From an uncultured Clostridia bacterium (GTDB lineage Bacteria > Bacillota > Clostridia > TANB77 > CAG-508): a DNA stretch of 63,029 nucleotides. The translations under genes were made by a program, and so were the position numbers. Positions 36,936 to 45,061 of the stretch are shown here, one piece after another (position 1 is the stretch's first letter; each line of letters begins with the position of its first letter). The stretch covers positions 1-63,029 of the forward strand of contig CALXAP010000002.1 in the NCBI GenBank assembly GCA_944386325.1, written 5' to 3'. The notes beneath the pieces were generated by a model, which was not told the DNA's origin, ran no database searches, and worked only from the letters and a program-made list of their open reading frames with translations.

Positions 36936-37427
36936 TTAATCAAAAGGACTATAATTTGTTTCCTCTTTTACTTTATCAATGTTTATTTTTAAATTTTCAA
37001 TAGTGCCTCTATTAGTGTATATTGAAAACATTAAATCTTCTAATTTTAATTCCACATCACTTTTAAATTCTAAATATCCAGATTTTCCTTCTAATGAATT
37101 TAGGTTTACTGGAAATTCCATAGTCATATATTTTTCATAACTTAATACTTCTTTTCCACTTCTTTTGGTATTTTCTTTTACCAAATATGGAATTGGTGGA
37201 TTATCACTTCCGTTACAATTTATTCCTTTTATTGCAATAGGAGTTCTTGATTTATTAACAATCTGAACATTAAATATGTAAAAATAGCCTTTAGGAAGTT
37301 TAGTAAATCTATATGTATTTAAATTAATTTCTATTTTCTTTTTATTATTTATAAAATATATTATTAAATTTATTAGAGAAATTATTAATGCTAAAATTGC
37401 TATAATATCGCCAAATTCTATACTCAT
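36936..37427 (-). CDS. Membrane-anchored protein with an extracytoplasmic beta domain
   Basis: A 163-residue protein. An N-terminal membrane segment (about 8-29, IIAILALIISLINLIIYFIN) is followed by a beta-rich domain containing FYIFNVQIVNKSRTPIAIKG. The family is not recognised. It lies upstream of the 584-residue gene on the same strand with a 36-base gap and is probably part of the same cargo unit. Confidence 0.6.
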   Translation of the reverse strand: MSIEFGDIIAILALIISLINLIIYFINNKKKIEINLNTYRFTKLPKGYFYIFNVQIVNKSRTPIAIKGINCNGSDNPPIPYLVKENTKRSGKEVLSYEKYMTMEFPVNLNSLEGKSGYLEFKSDVELKLEDLMFSIYTNRGTIENLKINIDKVKEETNYSPFD

Positions 37428-37473
37428 TTTCTACCCTTTCATTTTATTTTATTCATTGCTATTTTTATTTATA

Positions 37474-37610
37474 ATCAAGTTACAGTCAAGTTAGATTTGT
37501 TTTACATAAAAGTCTAGAATTCTTGATTTATTAGGAATTCCAGAATTCAGGAAAAATTTTTTTATCGAAAAATCAACTTACAGTCAAGTTAAAATCAAGT
37601 TAAATCAAGC
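37474..37610. repeat. Phased AACTTGAYT repeat array at the end of the AlbA_2 gene
   Basis: Read on the gene strand: CTTGATTTAA, CTTGATTTTAA, CTTGACTGTAA and GTTGATTTTT follow each other with a 10-11-bp period and begin inside the stop codon (37605). Two more units (CTTGACTGTAA, CTTGATTATAA) occur about 85 bases further on. The spacing puts the units on one face of the helix. A comparable array follows the unrelated AlbA_2 gene of element 2. Confidence 0.7.
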
Positions 37611-39065
37611 CCAATAAGGAACATATTTCATATATCTAGGTGCTGTATCTTCACTATATGCTTTAATTAAATTTTCTTGAATTCCATTTTTTATAATTCT
37701 TGAGACCATAGCATTATTTTTTGGATCTATGCCAAATCTTTCTCTTAAACTTGTGTTTGTTAGATAATCATTATTTACATATTTTAAACAAGCATGTAAA
37801 TAACAAGCTCTTAATTTATCCTCTTTATCCATTTTAGCATAAGGAATATGTGCAAATAAGGTTACTTTAGTATGTTCTTTATAAACATCTATTTTGGGTG
37901 CAGGCAATTGGAACTCTTCTGTTTTAGCTACAACTTTATCAAATCCACTTCCTCTTTCTTCACATACACCAATTCTTCTTAAAAATGATGCTAATTGTTC
38001 ATTTCTAGATTTTGGTGGATTATCTAGAAATCTATCTGCTTCAACTAATGGAATACCTGGATTTGTAATTTCTATTCTATCTTCAAAAATTTCAATCATA
38101 GGACTTGTTCCAGAAATTGAAAAATCTTGATGAACAACACTATTTGCTATTAACTCACGTATTGCTAATTCTGGATACATAGGAACTTCTTTCCTTAAAG
38201 CTTTACCAATTACTTCATTTCTAGGAATAATATTATCTACTATATCAATAATATTTTCAAAATCTATTGCATAGCCTTTATTTCCAACTTGTTCCCTCAT
38301 TGTTTCTAATTTATTATTTCCTCTATATTGAATAACTCTTATTCCTTTTCTTTTTACAGTATTAAATTCATCTAAATTTTTTGCTAATAATATTGCTCCT
38401 AAATTTGTAATACTCCAATTACCAGTATCCTCTTTTAAAATCAATTTATCTTGTTGCAAATAGTGAAAGATTCCTTCTTTTTCATCTGGAATAGGAATAT
38501 CTAGTAATGTAAAATATGCCTCTGTATCTAACTTCTCTAATACCGTGTCCTCAGAAATGTTTTCAATTGCTATACCATCCTCAAAAGACGTTGCATTTAA
38601 AATTTTCCATAAAGCTTTTTCTTTTAAAGGTGCTTCATTTAATGATTTTTTTGATGTTCCAACTCTTATGTATGCTTCATTTTTGAATTTAGTGACAACA
38701 TTTTCTGCCTTTGGTATCTCTAATACTATTATATCTTTACCATCAACTTTTACTTTATAAAATTCAAAATTAATTTTAGGTTTTAATAATCTATGTAGCC
38801 AATTTTGAAATTCTTCATTACCAACTTTTTTAGTTTCATAATCAAAAGTTGTTCCAACAATATCATGGGTATCATCATCAATTCCCCAAATCATATACCC
38901 AGAATTCTTTTCATATAGAGTAGCTGAATTTGATAATGCACTAACATATTTACCTATTTCGTCAGCTTGATAATAATTAGTTTTAAATTCTAGCCATTCT
39001 GTTTCTTTTGGAAATTTAACTAAATAATGAATTAGATCTATTAAATATTTTTCATCTTTTACCAT
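37605..39065 (-). CDS. AlbA_2-domain ATP-binding protein (putative regulator, Schlafen-related)
   Basis: A 486-residue protein. An AlbA_2 domain (about 18-140: KETEWLEFKTNYYQADEIG, GYMIWGIDDDTHDIVG, NEAYIRVGTSKK) precedes a GHKL-type ATPase-like segment (YPELAIRELIANSVVHQDFS, RIEITNPGIPL, ERGSGFDKV). A C-terminal winged helix follows (TNTSLRERFGIDPKNNAMVS). Such proteins are annotated as transcriptional regulators, but their ligands and targets are mostly unknown. An array of short direct repeats starts at its stop codon. It is 23 bases downstream of the zinc-finger gene at 39089. Confidence 0.85.
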   Translation of the reverse strand: MVKDEKYLIDLIHYLVKFPKETEWLEFKTNYYQADEIGKYVSALSNSATLYEKNSGYMIWGIDDDTHDIVGTTFDYETKKVGNEEFQNWLHRLLKPKINFEFYKVKVDGKDIIVLEIPKAENVVTKFKNEAYIRVGTSKKSLNEAPLKEKALWKILNATSFEDGIAIENISEDTVLEKLDTEAYFTLLDIPIPDEKEGIFHYLQQDKLILKEDTGNWSITNLGAILLAKNLDEFNTVKRKGIRVIQYRGNNKLETMREQVGNKGYAIDFENIIDIVDNIIPRNEVIGKALRKEVPMYPELAIRELIANSVVHQDFSISGTSPMIEIFEDRIEITNPGIPLVEADRFLDNPPKSRNEQLASFLRRIGVCEERGSGFDKVVAKTEEFQLPAPKIDVYKEHTKVTLFAHIPYAKMDKEDKLRACYLHACLKYVNNDYLTNTSLRERFGIDPKNNAMVSRIIKNGIQENLIKAYSEDTAPRYMKYVPYWA

Positions 39066-39088
39066 ATTTTATTCATACCTCTCTAAAG

Positions 39089-39955
39089 TTAATTATCTTC
39101 TTCTTGAGTTCTTTTTCTAAAACTATAAACATTAGCTTTATTTTTGCATTGTGGTGTATCATATTCTGCCTTTGAATTTTTAGGTATAAAAGCTTTGTGA
39201 CAGAATTTGCAAATCTTAAGCATAATTGTATCTTGTGACAAATTCACTAAAAAATTTAAATCTATTGCTTGTTTTAAATAACCATAAACTAAACCTATTT
39301 CATTATTGTGCAAGCTCTCTATATTAGTATAAAGATTATTTATTGCTATAAGTGGAGAATAATTCATTAAGTGACGCTCTTCTACAAAGTGAACTAGATG
39401 TTCATAAAGAATTTTTGCATATTGTAAAATCATATCAATAGGTTCCCCATAGTTTTTAGAGAAAATCAAAAATTCATTTAGCTCTGGTGTAAGATATTTC
39501 TCCATAATTTTAGGAGATATATCTTTTCTACATTTTTCAATAAGTTCTTTAATTTGATTATCATTTAGCTTTGGCATAAAGAAATTCAAGTATTCTTCTA
39601 ATTTTATATTTGTTATATGATCTTCGTAATTAATTAAATTATAATCTCTTAAAGCAACAGTATCATCTAACACATAATATCTATTAACTGGAAAATCAGC
39701 CATAAATCCAAATAAGCCATAGTTTCGTACATAATCTAAAATTTCTATATCTTCAACATCTTCATTGTAATATACTTTTTTTCCAATATTTAAAATATCT
39801 ATTAAATATCTATCTATCCAATCAGAAAAAGTTGAAGCATGATTTTTAGCTCCTTTTTCTGGTAGAACATATCTTTTTCCGTTTATTTCTTCGATTACGT
39901 ATCTATCAAAAGCAAGGCAGAAACGTTGATTTTCTATATAAAAATTAGCTTTCAT
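39089..39955 (-). CDS. Uncharacterised protein with C-terminal zinc finger
   Basis: A 288-residue protein. Only the C-terminal segment is recognisable: CKFCHKAFIPKN, then the cysteine of YDTPQCKNKANVYSFRKR, which resembles a CGNR-type zinc finger and could bind nucleic acid. The N-terminal 240 residues are helical with no clear family. It is upstream of the AlbA_2 gene on the same strand and may act with it. Confidence 0.6.
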   Translation of the reverse strand: MKANFYIENQRFCLAFDRYVIEEINGKRYVLPEKGAKNHASTFSDWIDRYLIDILNIGKKVYYNEDVEDIEILDYVRNYGLFGFMADFPVNRYYVLDDTVALRDYNLINYEDHITNIKLEEYLNFFMPKLNDNQIKELIEKCRKDISPKIMEKYLTPELNEFLIFSKNYGEPIDMILQYAKILYEHLVHFVEERHLMNYSPLIAINNLYTNIESLHNNEIGLVYGYLKQAIDLNFLVNLSQDTIMLKICKFCHKAFIPKNSKAEYDTPQCKNKANVYSFRKRTQEEDN

Positions 39956-40180
39956 TTTACACTCCTAAAAAATATTTTAAAATTTTACTGTAATCACTTG
40001 ACAAATTATAAAGCTTACGTTACAATTTACTAAAGTTAAGTAATTACTTGTTGATATGTATAGCTTACAATAATTACTTTAAAAAGTCAATAGAATTACC
40101 CAAAATTCTTTAAATAGCAGATTGAAAATTGAATATTTCAGTTGTTAGATACATCATAATGAGACACTTGCATAGCCTTA

Positions 40181-40275
40181 ACTCATCGTATAGGGTGCAA
40201 CTCGGACAGAGTCGGAGTGGTGAAAATCCAGTGGAGTAATGAAAATTACCATCTAATAATTCCTAAATGATGAGG
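40181..40275 (+). ncRNA. Candidate structured leader upstream of the excisionase-like gene
   Basis: The segment is more GC-rich than its surroundings. CTCATC (40182-40187) and GATGAG (40269-40274) can close a multibranched fold that contains ACTC/GAGT, and GTAAT-GAAA-ATTAC, a stem with a GNRA-type loop. No ORF is present. It is about 48 bases before the excisionase start and could be a control RNA or a protein-binding structure. The rest of the 39956-40322 gap shows nothing else clear. Confidence 0.4.
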
Positions 40276-40322
40276 GGCAAGGAAAATATCATCATAAATA
40301 AAACGCGAAAGGAGAAAAACTT

Positions 40323-40517
40323 ATGGAAAACGAAATCAAATTTTATACTACAGCAGATGTGAGAAGAATATTAGGAATAGGAAATAAAACATGTTTAGAC
40401 TTATTCCATCGTTCTGATTTTCCTTGTATAAAAGTTGGAAAATCTTTTAAAGTTGCTGTAAATTCATTTAATGAATACGTAAGTACACGTAGAGTTTTGA
40501 GTGAAGTAGATGAGTAA
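40323..40517 (+). CDS. Excisionase-family helix-turn-helix protein
   Basis: A 64-residue protein with FYTTADVRRILGIGNKTC and PCIKVGKSFKVAVNSFNEYV, the winged-helix pattern of MerR-like excisionases that direct the integrase toward excision. An AAAGGAG site precedes ATG 40323. It precedes the integrase as in Tn916-like elements. Confidence 0.8.
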   Translation: MENEIKFYTTADVRRILGIGNKTCLDLFHRSDFPCIKVGKSFKVAVNSFNEYVSTRRVLSEVDE

Positions 40518-40662
40518 GATTACAAAAGATAAAAAAGAAGATTTAAATATGCGACATTTAAACCTTCAAACTACTATTTTAAATCGAATACAAGAAAACT
40601 CTTGTTATAGTATTGAAATAATTATACACAAAAAATCAAAATATATCAAGAGTTTTCCTTAA
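40510..40662 (+). CDS. Small 50-residue ORF between excisionase and integrase
   Basis: MSKITKDKKEDLNMRHL opens a frame whose ATG overlaps the excisionase stop (ATGAGTAA), implying coupled translation. The product is basic with no known family. A perfect 11-bp inverted repeat (GAAAACTCTTG/CAAGAGTTTTC) lies inside its second half, so the region may instead act as an RNA hairpin before the integrase. Confidence 0.35.
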   Translation: MSKITKDKKEDLNMRHLNLQTTILNRIQENSCYSIEIIIHKKSKYIKSFP

Positions 40663-40688
40663 ATCTAACAAGAAAGGAAAGCAAAAAA

Positions 40689-42085
40689 ATGAATAAAGTA
40701 AAAGGAATTACAGTAGGAACGTATTTAACGAAAACAATTAAAAATTCAAAAAATAAAGGTTTATCTAGCAAAGAAATATGTAATCATTGTAAAATGAAAG
40801 ATAAATGTAAATATAGACAGATAACAAAATTTGAAAATGGAAAAGTTATTGATAATAATGTAGAATGTGATTCTTTCTATTTTTCTATAACACCAAAGGC
40901 GATAGTAACAACAGGTAGAGATACAATTACAGGAAAAAGAACTACTAAAACATTTGTAGGAAAGAATGAGAAAGAAGCATTTAATAAAGCATTGTCATTC
41001 CAAATTGAAATGGAAGAAAAAATCAAAAATTTAGAATAATTACTAAAAGTAATAAAACAATAATAGATCTTGTAAAAAATAAAATTGAAGAAGATTATAA
41101 ATTAGGCAAGATAATTAAAGCTACACATAAAAGAAAATCTGATACAATAAAGAAACTAGCAAAAGAAAAATTTACTAATAAGCCTATTTCAAAAGTTACA
41201 AGAGATGAAGTAGTTAAATATTTAGAGAGTTTGAAAAACTATTCTAAAAGTACAATAAAACAAAATTATGAACTATTATGTATGGCATTTGGACAAGCAA
41301 AATATGAAAATATCTTAACAGATAATTTTATGGAAGGCTATAATCGAGTTGAAAAGCCAAAAAGTGAATATAAAAGTCATCATAGAGTTTCACTAACAGT
41401 TGATGAACAAAAGAAATTGGTAGATTATTTGAATAACGCAAATTATAAGGAATGTCGACACAAATATATTTTGTTATTATTATTAAGTACAGGAATGAGA
41501 ATAGGAGAGGCTTTAGTTTTAGATTATGATAAAGATATAGATTTAGAAAACAGAAAAATCTATATTAGAAGAACTCAAACAAAAGATAACAATGGCAAAG
41601 CAATTATAGGAAATACTACAAAAACAAATACAGGTCAAAGAACTTTGAATATGAATAATATAATTTATCAAATAATTCAAGGTGCTTTAGAACATAAAGT
41701 TGAGAATAAAGAACATTTATTATTTTGTAAAGAAGATAGAACAATGTATGTAGAAAATTCTATAAATAGCAGCCTAAAAAGAATAGCTTTAGATTTGGAT
41801 ATTGGAATTTATGAAGAAGAAAGTACAAAAGGGAAAGTGGTAAAAAAGACTGATATTCATACTCATATGTTAAGAGGAACATTTGCAACTAGATGTGCAG
41901 AGGCAAAGATTGCTCCAGCAGTTCTTAAGAAAATATTAGGTCATACTGATATTACTGTCACAATGAAATACTACGTTGATGTAGATGTTGAATTTGAAAA
42001 GGCAGAAAATAAGAATGTTGAAGATTATTTAATAGATAAAGAAATATTTAATGTAGATTCTGATTACGATTATGACTATGCTTAA
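40689..42085 (+). pseudogene. Tyrosine integrase of element 1, frameshifted
   Basis: The first frame (40689-41039) has the cysteine cluster CNHCKMKDKCKYR and an AP2-like arm-binding segment (ATTGRDTITGKRTTKTF-like). It stops at IKNLE. The next frame continues ITKSNKTIIDLVKNKIEED through the catalytic domain (TGMRIGEALVLDY, HMLRGTFATR, LGHTDITVTMKYY) with the R, HxxR, H and Y residues. Adding one A near 41037 joins the halves to about 465 residues. The recombination domain alone lacks a good start, so integration is probably impaired unless the frameshift is an error. Confidence 0.82.
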
Positions 42086-42228
42086 AAACACAAAAGAAAA
42101 ACCTTGAAACTTTATTAGAATTTATTAGAATTATTTTTATTAAAGTTTCAAGGAAATGTTTCAAAGTAAAAATACGAGACTTTAAAATACTTGATAAATG
42201 AAGAAAAACAGCAATTAGTTAGAGTACC

Positions 42229-42240
42229 TCACCTCGACCA
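42229..42240 (+). other. Attachment site att2 (right end of element 1)
   Basis: TCACCTCGACCA, identical to the tRNA 3' end, 143 bases after the integrase stop. Confidence 0.85.
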
Positions 42241-42244
42241 GAAA

Positions 42245-42267
42245 AAGGAGCTTTTTGAAAGCTCCTT
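42245..42267. terminator. Terminator next to att2
   Basis: AAGGAGCTTT and AAAGCTCCTT form a 10-bp stem with a three-base loop. It lies immediately inside the left end of element 2. Confidence 0.7.
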
Positions 42268-42341
42268 AAATTGTTTTTGAGCTATTTTAAGCCTTTTTTC
42301 TTTTCTCAAACTTTTTCAAAATTTCTCTATATTTGTGTTAC

Positions 42342-42395
42342 TGCATTCAATGTTGCATTCATAGAAAGTATTTTGAATGTAATAATTGCATTCAA
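42342..42395. repeat. TRCATTCAA motifs near the left end of element 2
   Basis: TGCATTCAA at 42342 and 42387, TGCATTCAT at 42354, and the complement of TACATTCAA at 42373. Their counterparts at 52194 and 52205 near the other end suggest arm-type integrase sites. Confidence 0.55.
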
Positions 42396-42525
42396 AGTGA
42401 TAAACATATAAATATTTTTTCATTGTTTAAAAATTAGGAAGATACAATACACTTTTCTAATAAAAAAATAGTAATTCAATCCTTTTTATTAAGCACTTAC
42501 TTTTTGAATTGTTGTATTAATATGG

Positions 42526-44124
42526 TTATATTATAATTGTTTCTTTCATCATATGATTTTCAAATAAATAATGTTTATTGCTTAATTCTTTCAATTTTGG
42601 TCTATGTGTCACAATCACATATGTTTTATTTTTTAAATATTTTTCAATCATATTTGTTATCTTTTCTTCAGATAAAGCATCTAAATTAGATGTAGGCTCA
42701 TCAAAGAAATATAAATCTTTATCTATTAAAATGCCTCTTATTAAATTTAATCTTTGTTTTTGTCCTGCTGATAATTTTATTCCTCTTTCTCCTACCATTG
42801 TTTCTAGTCCATCTGGCAATTCTTTATACCATCCTATAAGCCCAGCCTCTTCCAATAATTCTAATATTTTATCATCTGATATATCTTTTCCCAAGCATAA
42901 GTTATCTCTTATGCTTAAATCAAATAAGTCCACTTCTTGTGATACAAATACAAGATCTAATCTACTATCATTTATTTCTTTATTATCTATTAATAATTTA
43001 CCATTTTCTAATGGATATAATCCTGCCAAAATATTCATAACTGTTGTTTTTCCTTGACCTGATTCGCCCATTATACTTATTTTATCACCTTTATGTAATA
43101 TAAATTCTGGTATTTTTATTTTTGTTGAATCTTTAGAATATGAGAATACTATATTACTTAATTTAATATTATTAAAATTTTTAATTAATTTTACATCTTT
43201 ACTATTTTTAAAATACTCATCTAGTTGTTTTTTAGCTGTTTTAAATCTTTCATTCATATCTAGTAATCTAACTAAACTGTTTAGATTAGAATATAATTTT
43301 CTTAATGCTGCTATATAGAAAAGTAGATAAGGTAATCCATCCTGTCCATTTTTAACCATCATTATTGTACTAATTAATATAACTAAATACAATAAATCCA
43401 TCAATCCTGTAAAAACACCATTTGTATTAGATCTTTTTCTTTCATTAATCTTCGTAGCTTTTAGATAATCATTTGCATTTTCATTTATTTTCTTGTTACA
43501 AAATTCTCCAATATTCAACTTTCTAACAGCAATTATATTCTGAATAAAATCTATAAATGTTGCATTGTATCTTGATTCAGCTTCATTAGTTTTCTTTTGA
43601 TATATTTGTTTATTTTTAATCATTTTATATTTAAAGAATACAGCTAAAGCAGAAATAATTATACAGATTATGCCTGTTATTATTGATTGTTTACACACCA
43701 TTATTAATATTGATGTTCCACCAATAATAAGTGGTATCACACTTATTTCAAATTGCCATGTCATTTCAAAAAAATAAAATGATACATTAGTTATTAATTT
43801 ATGTATATAGCCTGTATGAGTATTTGAAATTTGCTCCATAGTCATAGATTGCAATTTGTTAAAATAATATTTTTGTATTGCTGTTTGTACTTTCATATTA
43901 TTTACATTATCAATGTAAGATGCCACTTTACCTGTTATAAGCTTGATAATATCTAAAACAAAAATTGATATTGTTAAACTTATAATTTTATCTAATGTTA
44001 AAGGACTTGTTCCAAAATATGATAACGCAAATGCTTCTCCATAATCAGCCAATGAATATACTGTATTAATAATTATAGATAGTATAAAAAGTTTTTTAGC
44101 AACAACTTTTATTAATTCTTTCAT
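42526..44124 (-). CDS. ABC transporter, fused permease and ATPase
   Basis: A 532-residue half-transporter. Six hydrophobic segments in the first 270 residues form the permease. The ATPase has Walker A GESGQGKTT, the signature LSAGQKQRLN, Walker B LYFFDEPTS and the switch histidine in VIVTHRP. It likely works as a dimer exporting a peptide, lipid or drug; nothing identifies the substrate. A NUDIX gene lies 12 bases upstream on the same strand. Cargo role (resistance or export) is inferred. Confidence 0.85.
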   Translation of the reverse strand: MKELIKVVAKKLFILSIIINTVYSLADYGEAFALSYFGTSPLTLDKIISLTISIFVLDIIKLITGKVASYIDNVNNMKVQTAIQKYYFNKLQSMTMEQISNTHTGYIHKLITNVSFYFFEMTWQFEISVIPLIIGGTSILIMVCKQSIITGIICIIISALAVFFKYKMIKNKQIYQKKTNEAESRYNATFIDFIQNIIAVRKLNIGEFCNKKINENANDYLKATKINERKRSNTNGVFTGLMDLLYLVILISTIMMVKNGQDGLPYLLFYIAALRKLYSNLNSLVRLLDMNERFKTAKKQLDEYFKNSKDVKLIKNFNNIKLSNIVFSYSKDSTKIKIPEFILHKGDKISIMGESGQGKTTVMNILAGLYPLENGKLLIDNKEINDSRLDLVFVSQEVDLFDLSIRDNLCLGKDISDDKILELLEEAGLIGWYKELPDGLETMVGERGIKLSAGQKQRLNLIRGILIDKDLYFFDEPTSNLDALSEEKITNMIEKYLKNKTYVIVTHRPKLKELSNKHYLFENHMMKETIII

Positions 44125-44136
44125 ATATTATTCCTT

Positions 44137-44604
44137 TCAAATATTAACTTCCACAATACGATTTATAGAATCGTTATTTCTTATAATTTGAATTATATTT
44201 CTAGGATGAATATTATAATTTTTTATTTTATCTAAATCAATCCATTTAAAATTGATCCAATCAGATTCAAGACTTTTAAAAGATTGCTCTATTATTTCAC
44301 CTTCATAAATACACTTATAAGTTAATGTCAATTGATGTACATAAAAATCTTTATCTTTTACGATTTCTTCACTAATTCCAATAAAATCAAATTTTAAATT
44401 TTTAAAACCTAATTCTTCTAAGATTTCTCTTTTGATAGCTTTCTGACTATTTTCCAACTCATGTACTTTTCCACCAGGTAACATATAATAATCACTATCA
44501 TTACCATAAAATAATAGTATTTTGGTTTTATCTTTATTGAAAATAACGGCAGAGACTCTATAGATAAAATAAAATTTATCTCGTTTATATATTATATCTT
44601 CCAT
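44137..44604 (-). CDS. NUDIX hydrolase
   Basis: A 155-residue protein with a complete Nudix box GKVHELE-x7-REILEELGF, which binds Mg and hydrolyses nucleoside diphosphates linked to other groups. The strand before it (YYMLPGGK) is normal. The substrate is unknown. It sits between the uncharacterised 44607 gene and the ABC transporter. Confidence 0.85.
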   Translation of the reverse strand: MEDIIYKRDKFYFIYRVSAVIFNKDKTKILLFYGNDSDYYMLPGGKVHELENSQKAIKREILEELGFKNLKFDFIGISEEIVKDKDFYVHQLTLTYKCIYEGEIIEQSFKSLESDWINFKWIDLDKIKNYNIHPRNIIQIIRNNDSINRIVEVNI

Positions 44605-44606
44605 TA

Positions 44607-44972
44607 TTATCTTCCACCTCTTTCTCTCTCGTTTCCTCCATCATGACTAAAATTTCGTGATCTACCATTACTTTTTTCTCTATATACATTTATCCCTATT
44701 CCATTAATTCCTCTTTCCTTAATTATAACTTCTTCTTTTTCCAATTCTTCTTGCTTTTCTATACCATTTTTTATAACTTTTACATTAGGGATTATTTGTG
44801 TTGCTCTGACTAAAACATTACTTCCTTTATAAAACTCCCTTGTTAACACTGAAGACGGATAATCCTCTCTTAATCTTTTCATATATTCTTTTATATGCTC
44901 TTCCATATTTTCCTTATTATTAAAATCTTCTATCATAAATATTTTAGATGCTACTTCTCTTTCCAAATTCAA
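44607..44972 (-). CDS. Uncharacterised 121-residue protein
   Basis: No family is recognised. The N-terminal half is helical and charged (NMEEHIKEYMKRLREDYP), and the C-terminus is a low-complexity glycine/arginine tail (SRNFSHDGGNERERGGR). It starts 90 bases after the relaxase and ends 2 bases before the NUDIX start, so it may be the last mobilization gene or the first cargo gene. Confidence 0.5.
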   Translation of the reverse strand: MNLEREVASKIFMIEDFNNKENMEEHIKEYMKRLREDYPSSVLTREFYKGSNVLVRATQIIPNVKVIKNGIEKQEELEKEEVIIKERGINGIGINVYREKSNGRSRNFSHDGGNERERGGR

Positions 44973-45061
44973 TTCCCCCTAATATAGTACCTATATCAAT
45001 CTTAGCATAACAATTAAAAAAATACAACGATTCAGATTATCCTAAATCATTGTATTTTCAT

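Larger units (their letters stand above)
32068..42240 (+). mobile_element. Integrative mobilizable element 1 in tRNA-Pro
   Basis: A 10.2-kb segment between identical 12-bp tRNA ends. Contents from left: RepA-like gene, oriT, MobV relaxase, five leftward cargo genes, an excisionase-like gene, a small ORF and a tyrosine integrase ending about 140 bases before the right att. It has its own transfer origin and relaxase but no conjugation machinery, so it would need a helper. The integrase is frameshifted, so the element may now be immobile. Repeated TTTCAAGRAA-like motifs near both ends look like integrase arm sites. Confidence 0.8.

Noticed and set aside
42245..42267. Original terminator of tRNA-Pro
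   Set aside because: Possible, but the sequence lies between two att cores and so is more simply the left end of element 2.
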